From Bacteroidota bacterium (lineage in GTDB: Bacteria; Bacteroidota; Bacteroidia; Palsa-965), in NCBI GenBank assembly GCA_016194975.1, contig JACQAM010000020.1, positions 1-64,000 on the forward strand: DNA of 64,000 bases, read 5' to 3'. Every line of letters begins with the position of its first letter. Within the stretch, counting starts at the first letter, position 1. A model generated the notes under the pieces. It was given only the letters and a program-made list of their open reading frames with translations. It had not been told where the DNA came from and made no database searches. Position numbers and translations under genes: made by a program. Below are positions 27,182-35,184 of this stretch, in pieces.

Positions 27182-28891
27182 TCATTTTTTCTTTTTTACG
27201 GAATCAACGGAGTCTTTTTTTGCAGGAATATTTATTTTTCCGGAAGAATTATTCACTTGCGAAACATCAAGTCCCGCGCAATCAATGCAGGTGAGTCCTT
27301 CAGCAGTCATTTTCCAACGGCGGTTCAGCATCTGGCCGGGAATGGCGTTCGAAGTATTGTCGGCTTCATTCAGAATTTCTTCAAGCGAAGAATTGAGATC
27401 GATCACTTCATTCACCGGTAATCGGAGTTCAACGTACACATCCTGTCCTCTCCAGGTGGCGCCGTTGCCAATCGTGAAATGATCCGGGAAGATCAGCGTA
27501 TTATTTTTTACTTCGACAGGATATAAAATTGCTTTTGCATTGACAAGCGCATCCTGTTTGTTCCAGCCGTGCGCCGACCTGAAAACAACGAGTTCGATAG
27601 AATCGGAAGTGGAAGGAACGATGGATAATTTCGGAAAACCAAGTTTAAGATCCTCACCGTTCATACTGAACAAAGCGGAGCGTCTTTCGATATGATGCCT
27701 TTTATTCCACGGGGAAAAATAATCGGTGTTCTCCATTTCTTTATCGATGTCGGCGCGCAACACAAGCGTGTCGGCATGCGCGTCGGGAAGATGAACGATT
27801 TCATGCACCGAAGTCTGTTCCGAAAAACTTCTTGCAACACTGATGCCGCTGAAAATGACAAGAACAATTCCGGCGATCCATAAAACAAGCGCAGTGATCC
27901 CTATGGCTCGATCGCGGCGCTGGATTCGGAACATCATGCGGATCCCTTTGTAGATCATCATGAGAATTGGAATTCCGAACGCAAGGAATACAGCTATTAC
28001 TGCAATTGTATAATGGAAACCATCAGAGAAAAAATTCCGAACGGTTCTTCCGAAAAGATGTGTGGAAAAATGTGCGAGTGAAAAAGTGGAAGTCAGTAAA
28101 CCGATAAGAAAAATTATTCCGAAAAAAATAAGTGCGAATGCAACCACGCGCCCGAAGATGCGGAATACGCCGTGAAAAAAATCTTCAAATCCATCGCGCG
28201 TGCGGTTGCGCCTGCTCCAGTCACGCGTTTCATCCCGCCATCTGCTTCCACGCCGCTTTGTTTCGTTCCCAAAATCTTTTACCTTTTTTTTTACACCGTC
28301 GAATTCTTCCCTGATGCTGCGGCTGATATTGTTCAGATCAACCGGTTCGCCACGCATCTCCAGTTTTTCAGAAGTGGTTTCTGCTTTCGGAATGATGATC
28401 ACCAGCAAAAGATAAAAAAGTAAACCCGTGCCGAATGCAAAAAATATTACTGCGAAACCAATTCTTATCCAAACGGGATCTACATCGAAATAATAACCAA
28501 GCCCTGAACATACACCGCCGATCACTTTATCATCCGGGTCGCGGTACAATCTTCTTCTTGAATGTAGTTGATCTCTTTCACGATTATTATTTTCTTCCTC
28601 TTTATCCTGCTTTTCTTTTTCCGGCTCTCCATCGCCCATGTCTTCTGGCGCGCCCATGAGCCCGATCACGTGATCCACATCATTCATCACCACCACTTGT
28701 TTCGATGTTCCCACACGTTCATTCAGAATTTCTGCAATGCGCGATTCAATATCTGCCATGATCTCGCTGCGGCCTTCCTCTTCGCTGAAACGATTACTCA
28801 CTTTCGAAAGATAATCGCGGAGCTTTTCATAAGCATCATCGTCGATATTGAAAATGATCCCGCTGATATTGATGGTGAATGTCTTTTTCAT
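27182..28891 (-). CDS. PspC domain membrane protein
   Basis: A 569-aa protein. The N-terminal ~90 residues (MKKTFTINISGIIFNIDDD...) form a small cytoplasmic domain typical of Bacteroidota PspC proteins. A charged linker follows, then the PspC domain (~110-170: RRLYRDPDDKVIGGVCSGLG), then more membrane helices at ~250-350. The C-terminal ~200 residues are probably periplasmic and beta-rich, resembling auto-transporter-adhesin or DUF2807-like heads. PspC proteins belong to the envelope-stress (phage-shock) response. Immediately upstream, on the same strand, is a PadR repressor 46 bp away. This pairing suggests PadR controls the stress protein from the promoter at 29314-29321. Confidence 0.87.
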   Translation of the reverse strand: MKKTFTINISGIIFNIDDDAYEKLRDYLSKVSNRFSEEEGRSEIMADIESRIAEILNERVGTSKQVVVMNDVDHVIGLMGAPEDMGDGEPEKEKQDKEEENNNRERDQLHSRRRLYRDPDDKVIGGVCSGLGYYFDVDPVWIRIGFAVIFFAFGTGLLFYLLLVIIIPKAETTSEKLEMRGEPVDLNNISRSIREEFDGVKKKVKDFGNETKRRGSRWRDETRDWSRRNRTRDGFEDFFHGVFRIFGRVVAFALIFFGIIFLIGLLTSTFSLAHFSTHLFGRTVRNFFSDGFHYTIAVIAVFLAFGIPILMMIYKGIRMMFRIQRRDRAIGITALVLWIAGIVLVIFSGISVARSFSEQTSVHEIVHLPDAHADTLVLRADIDKEMENTDYFSPWNKRHHIERRSALFSMNGEDLKLGFPKLSIVPSTSDSIELVVFRSAHGWNKQDALVNAKAILYPVEVKNNTLIFPDHFTIGNGATWRGQDVYVELRLPVNEVIDLNSSLEEILNEADNTSNAIPGQMLNRRWKMTAEGLTCIDCAGLDVSQVNNSSGKINIPAKKDSVDSVKKKK

Positions 28892-28937
28892 TTTATTTTT
28901 TTTCTTTTTATTTTTTTGTCTTGATCCTGTCGAAAAA

Positions 28938-29270
28938 TTATTTTTTCTTTTTTGTCACTTCTTCCACCGAATTCACCAACTCATCCCATGTCGTTCGCAG
29001 TTCATGCAGGAATTTTTCTCCTTTCGAAGTGAGCCGGTAATATTTTCTCGGCGGGCCCGACGTCGATTCTTCCCAGCGATAACTGAGCAGATCCATATTT
29101 TTCAAGCGCGTGAGAAGAGGGTAGAGCGTTCCTTCCACCACCACAAGTTCAGATCTTTTCATCTGTTCGATGATCTCCGTAGGATAAGCATCGCCACCGG
29201 AGAGAATGGAAAGAATGCAGAATTCAAGAACTCCCTTTCTCAGTTGCGCTTTTGTATTTTCAATATTCAT
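28938..29270 (-). CDS. PadR family transcriptional regulator
   Basis: A 110-aa winged-helix protein covering the PadR domain: KAQLRKGVLEFCILSILSGG, then GTLYPLLTRLKNMDLLSYRW (recognition helix and wing), SGPPRKYYRLTSKGEKFL. The short length means no extra C-terminal sensing domain (PadR-s2 subtype). First gene of a unit with the PspC protein, so it is probably autoregulated. Its promoter element and a possible GTAC-containing operator lie just upstream. It likely responds to cell-envelope stress or drugs; the ligand is unknown. Confidence 0.9.
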   Translation of the reverse strand: MNIENTKAQLRKGVLEFCILSILSGGDAYPTEIIEQMKRSELVVVEGTLYPLLTRLKNMDLLSYRWEESTSGPPRKYYRLTSKGEKFLHELRTTWDELVNSVEEVTKKKK

Positions 29271-29313
29271 TACTTGTATTCTTCGGTTGAAAATAAATTC
29301 TGTATTGGCGAAC

Positions 29314-29356
29314 CAAAGATATAGTTAATGCTTAGTACTATGCAAGACAAGGTACT
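29314..29356 (-). promoter_or_regulatory. padR-pspC promoter with overlapping dyad operator
   Basis: On the minus strand, TATCTTTG (complement of 29314-29321) fits TAnnTTTG; a TTG 21 bp upstream fits the -33 box. The same span carries AGTACT (29334-29339) and GGTACT (29351-29356), spaced 17 bp, forming a weak dyad over the -33 box. This is a natural place for PadR to repress. Confidence 0.5.
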
Positions 29357-29443
29357 GTTTTATGCCATAATCAATTGAATTTCAGTTTGAAAAAATTTCC
29401 GGATGGAGTAGAACTGCGGCCACTCTTTCACATCTTTACAGCG

Positions 29444-30220
29444 ATGGCGTCGAAGTTCAATTCATTTTTGTATGAAATTTTCGGATTCACTTCCCGGTTC
29501 CGTTCGCATCCTGCGCGTTTCATGAATCTCGGTACTGATGGAAAAAATAATTTCGGTTTAAGAGGGCAAGATGAAAAGGATGAACCGCACATCCGGCTTT
29601 ATGCTGCGCTGTTGGATCTTGTTCCGGGAATAAAAGACGGGAAAATAAATTCAGTGCTGGAGATCGGTTGTGGCAGGGGAGGAGGATGCTATGTGATGGA
29701 AAAATATTTCGGGCTGAAAAATATTTCAGGAATGGACAAGAGCAGGAATAATATTCACCTCGCAAAAAGACTGGAATGCGATCATGTAAATTTTTTTACC
29801 GGCGATGCCAATGATTTTTCTTTCGAAAATAAATTCGATCTCGTTGTCAATCTTGAATCTTCGCATGCTTATAAATCGAGAAAGAAATTTTTCTTGGATG
29901 TGGCACCAATAATGAGTGAAAACTCATATCTCGCTTTCGGTGATGTGATGCGGAAAGAAAAAAGAAAAGATATTGAACAAGGACTTTCGGAAGCAGGGCT
30001 TGAACTGATTTCTTCCAGGGAGATCACGGCAGGCGTTGCGCGATGCATCAGTGAAAAATCAGCTTCAAGATTTCCGTTTGCCACTAAATATCCGCGCCTC
30101 GTTCCATTCGGCCTTCACAATTTTTTTGTAACGAAGCATTCACACATCTTTCGTAACCTGCAGGATGGGAAAGTGGTCTATATGCTTTATTCGTTGAAGA
30201 AGAAAAAACATCCGGCATAA
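29444..30220 (+). CDS. Class I SAM-dependent methyltransferase
   Basis: A 258-aa protein; the ATG at 29444 is chosen over an upstream TTG. Motif I is clear (VLEIGCGRGGGCYVM, ~75-90), followed by motif II (ISGMDKSRNNIHLAKR) and the post-motif acidic turn (FFTGDANDFSF). The hydrophobic N- and C-terminal stretches and the layout resemble lipid or quinone methyltransferases of the phthiotriolone/sterol type (NLESSHAYKSRKKFFLDV). The substrate cannot be told from sequence. The TerC gene follows 21 bp on but has its own promoter element. Confidence 0.82.
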   Translation: MASKFNSFLYEIFGFTSRFRSHPARFMNLGTDGKNNFGLRGQDEKDEPHIRLYAALLDLVPGIKDGKINSVLEIGCGRGGGCYVMEKYFGLKNISGMDKSRNNIHLAKRLECDHVNFFTGDANDFSFENKFDLVVNLESSHAYKSRKKFFLDVAPIMSENSYLAFGDVMRKEKRKDIEQGLSEAGLELISSREITAGVARCISEKSASRFPFATKYPRLVPFGLHNFFVTKHSHIFRNLQDGKVVYMLYSLKKKKHPA

Positions 30221-30224
30221 AAAT

Positions 30225-30232
30225 TAACTTTG
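30225..30232 (+). promoter_or_regulatory. -7 element TAACTTTG, 9 bp before TerC ATG
   Basis: Fits TAnnTTTG and ends 9 bp before the TerC start, predicting a leader of only a few nucleotides. No -33 TTG at standard spacing. Confidence 0.45.
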
Positions 30233-30241
30233 TTCCTTCGA

Positions 30242-31006
30242 ATGAATTTTTCCCGGCAGCTTGATCATTTATTTTCCCTCGATGGATTGCTGAGCGTGCT
30301 CACGCTTACGTTGCTTGAGATCGTGCTCGGTATCGACAATATCATTTTCATTTCCATCATTGCCGTAAAAGTAAAAGAGCCGAAAGACCGGAGAAAAGCG
30401 CGCGCACTCGGATTATTTCTTGCGCTGCTCATACGGGTGGCACTCCTGTTCGGAATTTCATGGATCATAGGAATGGACAAAGTGCTGTTCACTATTTTCG
30501 GCCACGGATTCAGTGGGAAAGCGATCATTCTTTTTTGCGGCGGAGTTTTTCTTCTGGCGAAAACAACTTCAGAGATCCACGAAAAAATGGAAATGGCCGA
30601 TGATACCGAGGAAGAAAAGAAGAATTATGTTTCCGCATCTATCGTTTCTGTCATTCTCCAGATCTGTTTCATCGATATCGTTTTCTCATTCGATTCCATT
30701 CTTACAGCGATCGGAATTGTTGATGTGCGTCTCATCCTCATCATGATCGTCGCCATAGTGATCTCCATGATCATCATGTTTTTATTTTCGGAAGCCGTCA
30801 GCAATTTCATTGAGAAACATCCAACGATGAAGATGCTTGCGCTGGCTTTTTTGCTGATGATCGGATTTCTCCTCGTGCTTGATGCTTTCGGTGTGGATGT
30901 TCCGAAACCTTATGTGTATTCCGCGATGGCGTTTGCCTTCACTGTAGAATTGTTGAACATGAGATTGCGGAAAAAAGCGGCGAAGAAAAAATCAAAGATT
31001 CAATAA
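30242..31006 (+). CDS. TerC family integral membrane protein
   Basis: A 254-aa protein, ATG at 30242. About seven transmembrane helices with the family signature LLEIVLGIDNIIFISI near residue 20 and the second half SFDSILTAIGI, where Asp residues in the membrane coordinate metal. TerC-family proteins are linked to tellurite resistance and, in several bacteria, to manganese export or metalation of exported enzymes. The C-terminus is short and basic (RLRKKAAKKKSK), so it probably ends in the cytoplasm. No other tellurite genes are nearby, so a manganese-related housekeeping role is more likely. Confidence 0.93.
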   Translation: MNFSRQLDHLFSLDGLLSVLTLTLLEIVLGIDNIIFISIIAVKVKEPKDRRKARALGLFLALLIRVALLFGISWIIGMDKVLFTIFGHGFSGKAIILFCGGVFLLAKTTSEIHEKMEMADDTEEEKKNYVSASIVSVILQICFIDIVFSFDSILTAIGIVDVRLILIMIVAIVISMIIMFLFSEAVSNFIEKHPTMKMLALAFLLMIGFLLVLDAFGVDVPKPYVYSAMAFAFTVELLNMRLRKKAAKKKSKIQ

Positions 31007-31243
31007 TTCAAAATTCAATATTCCTGTAAAGTTTAAGATCCAATTCTGAATTTTCAGGAGCGGCACTTCATCACATCAAATTACCATCGTTCCCGCTACA
31101 CGCGCTGACGGAGCAGGCGCGTATATCGGGGCTGGTTTTGTTCCTGCAGCTCTTCAAAAAATCCGCATCACTTTCGGTTCGGTTGGCTTGAGATCTTCTT
31201 TCATTCGCACCCGCCGCCGTTACACTTCGTCGGGTAGGCATTC
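31007..31243. other. Gene-free gap with mixed repeat debris
   Basis: The first 40 bp are AT-rich words (ttcaataattcaaaattcaa). The rest is more GC-rich, with a cgcgc..gcgcg hairpin, atcggggct, and TTCATCACATCAAAT (31067-31081), which matches 14 of 15 bases with copy A at 19652. No gene is supported. Confidence 0.45.
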
Positions 31244-31921
31244 TCACATTTTAATAAATTCCTTTGGCCCCGGAAATTTTGGTTTCGTTTTCAGAATATA
31301 AATATCCATCACCGCTTTCACTCTCGCAAAATATTCGCGCACACTCGTGCGTATGGAATAACGGTCGGGAACATCTTCTGCATTGTAAGCAACCGCGTTG
31401 ATCCCGAAATTTTTTGCAATGAACAAGGCCCGTTCATTCTGGAATTCCTGCGAAACAACAATGATATCATCCTGCCCGAAAACCCATTTGCAGCGCACCA
31501 CAGAATCAAGCGTACGGAATCCCGCGTAGTCGAGCGTGATCACCGAATCGGGAATTCCCATTGCGAGGAGCGCTTTTTTCATGGCTGTAGATTCATCATA
31601 GTATTCCTGCGAGTTATCGCCGCTCACGATGATGTGTTTTATTTTTCCTGCGTTCCACAATTGCGCTACCGCCTGCATACGGTATTTGAAAAATAAATTC
31701 TGGCTGCCTCCTCTTGCCCACGGACTCGTTCCGAATACCAGCGCAGTTTTTTTTGCGGGAACTTTATTGACATCGGTAAAAATTTTCCCGATGCCGGCAT
31801 TCGCAACGATGCGGTCGGAGATAAAGAGGAGCAGGAAAAAAAATAATGGGAGGTAAATAAAAAACCACCGGCGCATGTAGTTTGAAAAAAAGAAATGGTA
31901 AAATATATTTTTCTTTTTCAT
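31244..31921 (-). CDS. SanA/YdcF-like DUF218 membrane protein
   Basis: A 225-aa protein with one N-terminal membrane helix (~20-38, WFFIYLPLFFFLLLFI). A periplasmic DUF218 domain follows: ALVFGTSPWARGG, FKYRMQAVAQLWNAGKIKHI, VSGDNSQEYYDESTAMKKAL, VVSQEFQNERALFIAK. This matches SanA of E. coli, which affects envelope permeability (vancomycin exclusion at high temperature). Its molecular activity is unknown. The ATG overlaps the stop of the UbiA gene (ATGA), so the two are translationally coupled. Last gene of the three-gene unit. Confidence 0.87.
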   Translation of the reverse strand: MKKKNIFYHFFFSNYMRRWFFIYLPLFFFLLLFISDRIVANAGIGKIFTDVNKVPAKKTALVFGTSPWARGGSQNLFFKYRMQAVAQLWNAGKIKHIIVSGDNSQEYYDESTAMKKALLAMGIPDSVITLDYAGFRTLDSVVRCKWVFGQDDIIVVSQEFQNERALFIAKNFGINAVAYNAEDVPDRYSIRTSVREYFARVKAVMDIYILKTKPKFPGPKEFIKM

Positions 31922-32796
31922 AGATAAAGCTGCAGGATAACGAATGAGGCAAAGATCACACTCGCAATTCCATTGGTAGTTCCGAAAGCGCGGTTCACAC
32001 GGCTCAGGTCATCGGGTTTTACAATGCTGTGCTGGTAAATGAGAAGCAAGGTGTAAATGCCGGCTCCTGTCCAGTAAAGTCCACCGAAATATTCGCGTCC
32101 GTAATAACCGGCGAAAAAAATAAATCCTGCGGAAAGCAAATGGAAAATTTCTGAAACACGCAGCGCTCCTTTTTTTCCCAGCCATGCCGGCATCGAGTAC
32201 AATTTATTTTCACGATCGAATTTTTCATCCTGCAAAGCGTAAATCATATCGAATCCGCTCACCCAGAAAACAACGGCGAATGAAAACAACAATGGAAGAA
32301 CTGCAAATTCTCCTTTGGCCGCCAGCCACGCTCCTATAGGTGCGAGCGATAATCCCAAGCCGAGAATGATGTGGCAGAGTGCAGTGAATCGCTTCGTATA
32401 ACTGTAACCGAGCACCACGAGCAACGCAACGGGAGAGAGATAAAAGCAAATCTTCTGAATGAAATAAGTGGTGGTAATGAAAAGTGCGGAACTGATGATC
32501 ACAAAGAGCAAAGCAGAAGAAGCGGAAATTTTTCCTGCCGGAATTTCTCTCACCGCAGTGCGTTCATTCTTCGAATCAAATTCACGATCTATGAAACGGT
32601 TGAAAGCCATAGCAGCGCTTCTCGCAAAGATCATGCACAGGATAACGAGTGAAAATATTTTCCAGGAAAATTCTGCGCCGCCTACTTTCACTGCAAGCAA
32701 ATACCCGATCACGGCAAAAGGCATGGCGAAGATCGTGTGACTGAAAACGATCAGCGACATATATTTTTTCACCAGCGGATTTTTTTCATTCTTCAT
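31918..32796 (-). CDS. UbiA family prenyltransferase (MqnP/UbiA-like)
   Basis: A 292-aa protein with about eight transmembrane helices. Motif 1 is NRFIDREFDSKN (~66-77), whose Asp residues bind magnesium-diphosphate; motif 2 is YALQDEKFDRE (~190-200). The text RTAVREIPAGKIS is typical of the bacterial 4-hydroxybenzoate prenyltransferase/MqnP group. Expected reaction: transfer of a polyprenyl chain to an aromatic acid in quinone biosynthesis. MqnP of the futalosine menaquinone route is likely, but no mqn genes are in the window. Overlaps both neighbours by 4 bp. Confidence 0.88.
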   Translation of the reverse strand: MKNEKNPLVKKYMSLIVFSHTIFAMPFAVIGYLLAVKVGGAEFSWKIFSLVILCMIFARSAAMAFNRFIDREFDSKNERTAVREIPAGKISASSALLFVIISSALFITTTYFIQKICFYLSPVALLVVLGYSYTKRFTALCHIILGLGLSLAPIGAWLAAKGEFAVLPLLFSFAVVFWVSGFDMIYALQDEKFDRENKLYSMPAWLGKKGALRVSEIFHLLSAGFIFFAGYYGREYFGGLYWTGAGIYTLLLIYQHSIVKPDDLSRVNRAFGTTNGIASVIFASFVILQLYL

Positions 32797-33050
32797 CGCA
32801 GGAATTTGAAATAAATCAGTAGAATGAGAGGCGTACTGCTCAGGAACATTCCCCAGTAACCCGGGTTGAACCAGCCGGTATTCACTTCATCTCTCGAAGA
32901 GAAAAGCACGTAAAGACTTGAACAGAGAAAGCCAGGCAGCATCGAAAAAAAAGCAATCGGTGTTCCCCAGCCCGGAAGCGGCGCACAAACTGCCGTTGTT
33001 ATTCCGAAAATAAGACCGATCCAACCGAGGAACAGCGTGAATTTCTTCAT
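32793..33050 (-). CDS. Small membrane protein, 85 aa
   Basis: Not a named family. It is an 85-aa protein with three hydrophobic segments (FLGWIGLIFGITTAVCA; TPIAFFSMLPGFLCSSLYVLF; YWGMFLSSTPLILLIYF). The start at 33050 is preceded at 3 nt by TAACTTTG, so the mRNA is probably leaderless; a TTG two codons upstream is part of this promoter. Its 3' end overlaps the UbiA gene by 4 bp, tying it to quinone prenylation or envelope functions by operon only. Confidence 0.75.
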   Translation of the reverse strand: MKKFTLFLGWIGLIFGITTAVCAPLPGWGTPIAFFSMLPGFLCSSLYVLFSSRDEVNTGWFNPGYWGMFLSSTPLILLIYFKFLR

Positions 33051-33053
33051 GTG

Positions 33054-33061
33054 CAAAGTTA
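33054..33061 (-). promoter_or_regulatory. -7 element TAACTTTG directly before the ATG
   Basis: Minus-strand TAACTTTG ends 3 nt from the ATG at 33050. A TTTG 21 bp further upstream fits the -33 box. This predicts transcription starting at or next to the A of ATG. Confidence 0.65.
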
Positions 33062-33076
33062 CGTGGTTAATTCAAT

Positions 33077-33147
33077 TCATTTCAAATCCCAAAATCCAAA
33101 TCCCAATTGAAATTTGGAATTTGGTGCTTGTGGTTTGGAATTTGTTC
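33077..33147. repeat. AT-rich word repeats with dyad symmetry
   Basis: CAAATCCCAAAATCCAAATCCC is followed by GAAATTTGGAATTTGG and TTTGGAATTTG on the same strand; the two halves are roughly complementary and could fold into a hairpin. It lies between divergent transcription units. Confidence 0.5.
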
Positions 33148-33196
33148 AACTTATTTCCATTTTTCCGGGTAATTTTAACGCTCCAATAATATTCAC

Positions 33197-34294
33197 ATGA
33201 AATTATCTTCCATCATTGCAGCACTCGAAGAACTTGCGCCTCCCTCGTTCCAGGAAAATTATGACAACTCGGGGCTCATCACCGGCGATCCGTCATTGGA
33301 GATACGCGCTGCGGTTGTTTCATTAGACTGCACGGAAGCAGTCGTGGATGAAGCGATCGCGCATGGTGCAGATCTTATTGTAGCGCATCATCCCATTATT
33401 TTTTCGGGATTGAAAAAGATCACCGGGAAGAATTATGTGGAGCGCGTCATCATCAAAGCGATCAGAAATAATATTGCCATTTATGCGATCCATACGAATC
33501 TTGATAACGTGGCGAACGGCGTGAATAAAAAGATCTGCGAAAAACTCCGATTGGAGAATCTGAAAATTCTTTCACCGAAAAAAGACCTGCTGAAAAAACT
33601 CACCACGTTCTGTCCGTCTGCTGTTGCAGAGAAAGTGCGAATTGCTTTGTGGAGTGCAGGTGGAGGTGTGATCGGGAATTATGATTCAACGAGTTTCAGT
33701 GTGGAGGGAGTCGGAACTTTTCGCGGCAATGAAGAATCGAACCCGGTCATTGGCGAAAAAGGAAAACTGGAGCGCGAACCGGAAGAGCGGATAGAAATGA
33801 TATTTCCATCTCATCTTGAGAAAAAAATTCTTGCTGCGCTGCGTTTGTCGCATCCTTATGAAGAGATCGCGTTCGATCTTGTTCCATTAGCGAATCGGTG
33901 GAATCTTGTCGGTTCAGGAATGATCGGTGAATTGAAAAATGAAATAGCGCTGGAAAAATTTCTGAGTGAAATGAAAATAAAATTGAAAGCGGATGTGATC
34001 CGTTACACTAAAATTGAAAATAAAAAGGTGAAAAAAATTGCGGTGTGCGGCGGCAGCGGAAGTTTTCTCATCGCTTCTGCAATTGCTGCAGGTGCTGATG
34101 TTTTTGTAACGGCCGATCTTAAGTACCACCAGTTCTTTGACGGGGAAGGAAAGATCGTCCTTGCCGACCCGGGACACTTTGAGACTGAGCAATATACGAT
34201 TGATCATCTCACCGATTTTCTGAAACAAAAATTTCCTACTTTTGCAGTCCGCCAGACCGGCATAAATACCAATCCGATAACCTATCTGACATGA
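33197..34294 (+). CDS. Nif3-like dinuclear metal centre protein
   Basis: A 365-aa protein, the long form of the NIF3/YbgI family (short forms ~250 aa). N-terminal motif WDNSG-like (NYDNSGLITGD), then IVAHHPIIFSGLKKI (metal-binding His-His) and IYAIHTNLDNV. The middle holds the extra ~110-residue PII-like insert (RKE-type, SHPYEEIAFDLVPL), and the C-terminal part GADVFVTADLKYHQFFD completes the site. Members bind two metals; function is debated (formerly called GTP cyclohydrolase I type 2). The stop overlaps the ATG of the zinc-ribbon protein (ATGA). This pair is conserved in Bacteroidota. Confidence 0.92.
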   Translation: MKLSSIIAALEELAPPSFQENYDNSGLITGDPSLEIRAAVVSLDCTEAVVDEAIAHGADLIVAHHPIIFSGLKKITGKNYVERVIIKAIRNNIAIYAIHTNLDNVANGVNKKICEKLRLENLKILSPKKDLLKKLTTFCPSAVAEKVRIALWSAGGGVIGNYDSTSFSVEGVGTFRGNEESNPVIGEKGKLEREPEERIEMIFPSHLEKKILAALRLSHPYEEIAFDLVPLANRWNLVGSGMIGELKNEIALEKFLSEMKIKLKADVIRYTKIENKKVKKIAVCGGSGSFLIASAIAAGADVFVTADLKYHQFFDGEGKIVLADPGHFETEQYTIDHLTDFLKQKFPTFAVRQTGINTNPITYLT

Positions 34295-35106
34295 CCACCA
34301 AAGCGAAGAAAGCAGACGAAAAATCAGAAATTCCAGTTGAGGAGAAACTCAAAGCATTATACGAATTACAGCAGATTGATTCACAGATCGACAGAATACG
34401 TGTTGTGCGCGGAGAACTTCCGCTCGAAGTACGCGATCTCGAAGATGAAGTAACAGGACTCGATACACGTTTGAATAATATGAATGATGAAGTGAAAGCG
34501 CTCGAAGACCTGATCACTGAGAAAAAAAATGTGATGAAGGATGCTGCTTCCATGATCAAGAAATATGAGAGCCAGCAAGGAAAGGTGCGTAACAACCGGG
34601 AGTTCGATTCACTGAGCAAAGAGATCGAATTTCAGAATCTTGAAATTCAACTCGCGGAAAAACGAATCAAAGAAACCAAAGTGCTCATTGCAGGAAAAAA
34701 AGAGGTCATTGAAACTTCCGCTGCCGGACTCGGGGAAAGGAAGAATGATCTTACTATGAAAAAAGAAGAACTCGAGGACATTGTTTCCGAAACAAAAAAG
34801 GAAGAAGAAGAATTACTCGAACGTTCAAGAGCAGCCGAAACAAAAATCGAATCACGTTTGCTGAATGCTTACAAGCGCATCCGCGCCAATGTGCGCAATG
34901 GCCTGGGCGTGGTTCCTGTGCAACGTGATGCGTGCGGAGGATGTTTCAATAAAATTCCACCGCAGCGCCATCTCGATATCCGCATGCACAAGAAGATCAT
35001 CGTGTGTGAACATTGCGGACGTATTCTCGTTGACGCAGATTTTCTTCTTGGTGAAGGAAAACCGCTGGTGATGGATGAAAAACCGACGAGGAGCAGAAAG
35101 AAATAA
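34291..35106 (+). CDS. Coiled-coil protein with C4 zinc ribbon (CdsZ-like)
   Basis: A 271-aa protein. A long charged coiled coil (~15-190) precedes a C-terminal C4 zinc ribbon: CGGC (in VQRDACGGCFNKIPP) and CEHC (in IIVCEHCGRILV), spaced about 23 residues. The overlap with Nif3 suggests co-translation and a shared process. The family is proposed to bind RNA or act in stress physiology; its role is not established. A clean terminator follows 21 bp after the stop. Confidence 0.87.
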   Translation: MTTKAKKADEKSEIPVEEKLKALYELQQIDSQIDRIRVVRGELPLEVRDLEDEVTGLDTRLNNMNDEVKALEDLITEKKNVMKDAASMIKKYESQQGKVRNNREFDSLSKEIEFQNLEIQLAEKRIKETKVLIAGKKEVIETSAAGLGERKNDLTMKKEELEDIVSETKKEEEELLERSRAAETKIESRLLNAYKRIRANVRNGLGVVPVQRDACGGCFNKIPPQRHLDIRMHKKIIVCEHCGRILVDADFLLGEGKPLVMDEKPTRSRKK

Positions 35107-35127
35107 ACCCCTGATTAATTGAAGAAC

Positions 35128-35158
35128 AGGAGGCCATTAATGGTCTCCTTTTTTTTAC
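35128..35158. terminator. Rho-independent terminator between convergent genes
   Basis: AGGAG-g-CCATTAATGG-t-CTCCT forms a hairpin with one mismatch, followed by eight T on the plus strand. It ends the Nif3/zinc-ribbon unit. The A-rich stretch beyond may also serve the opposite strand. Confidence 0.8.
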
Positions 35159-35184
35159 AAAAAAAAATTCGGGGAAAAATTATC

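Noticed and set aside
30265-30528. Minus-strand frame opposite TerC
   Set aside because: Shadow of membrane-helix codons; no promoter and no domain.
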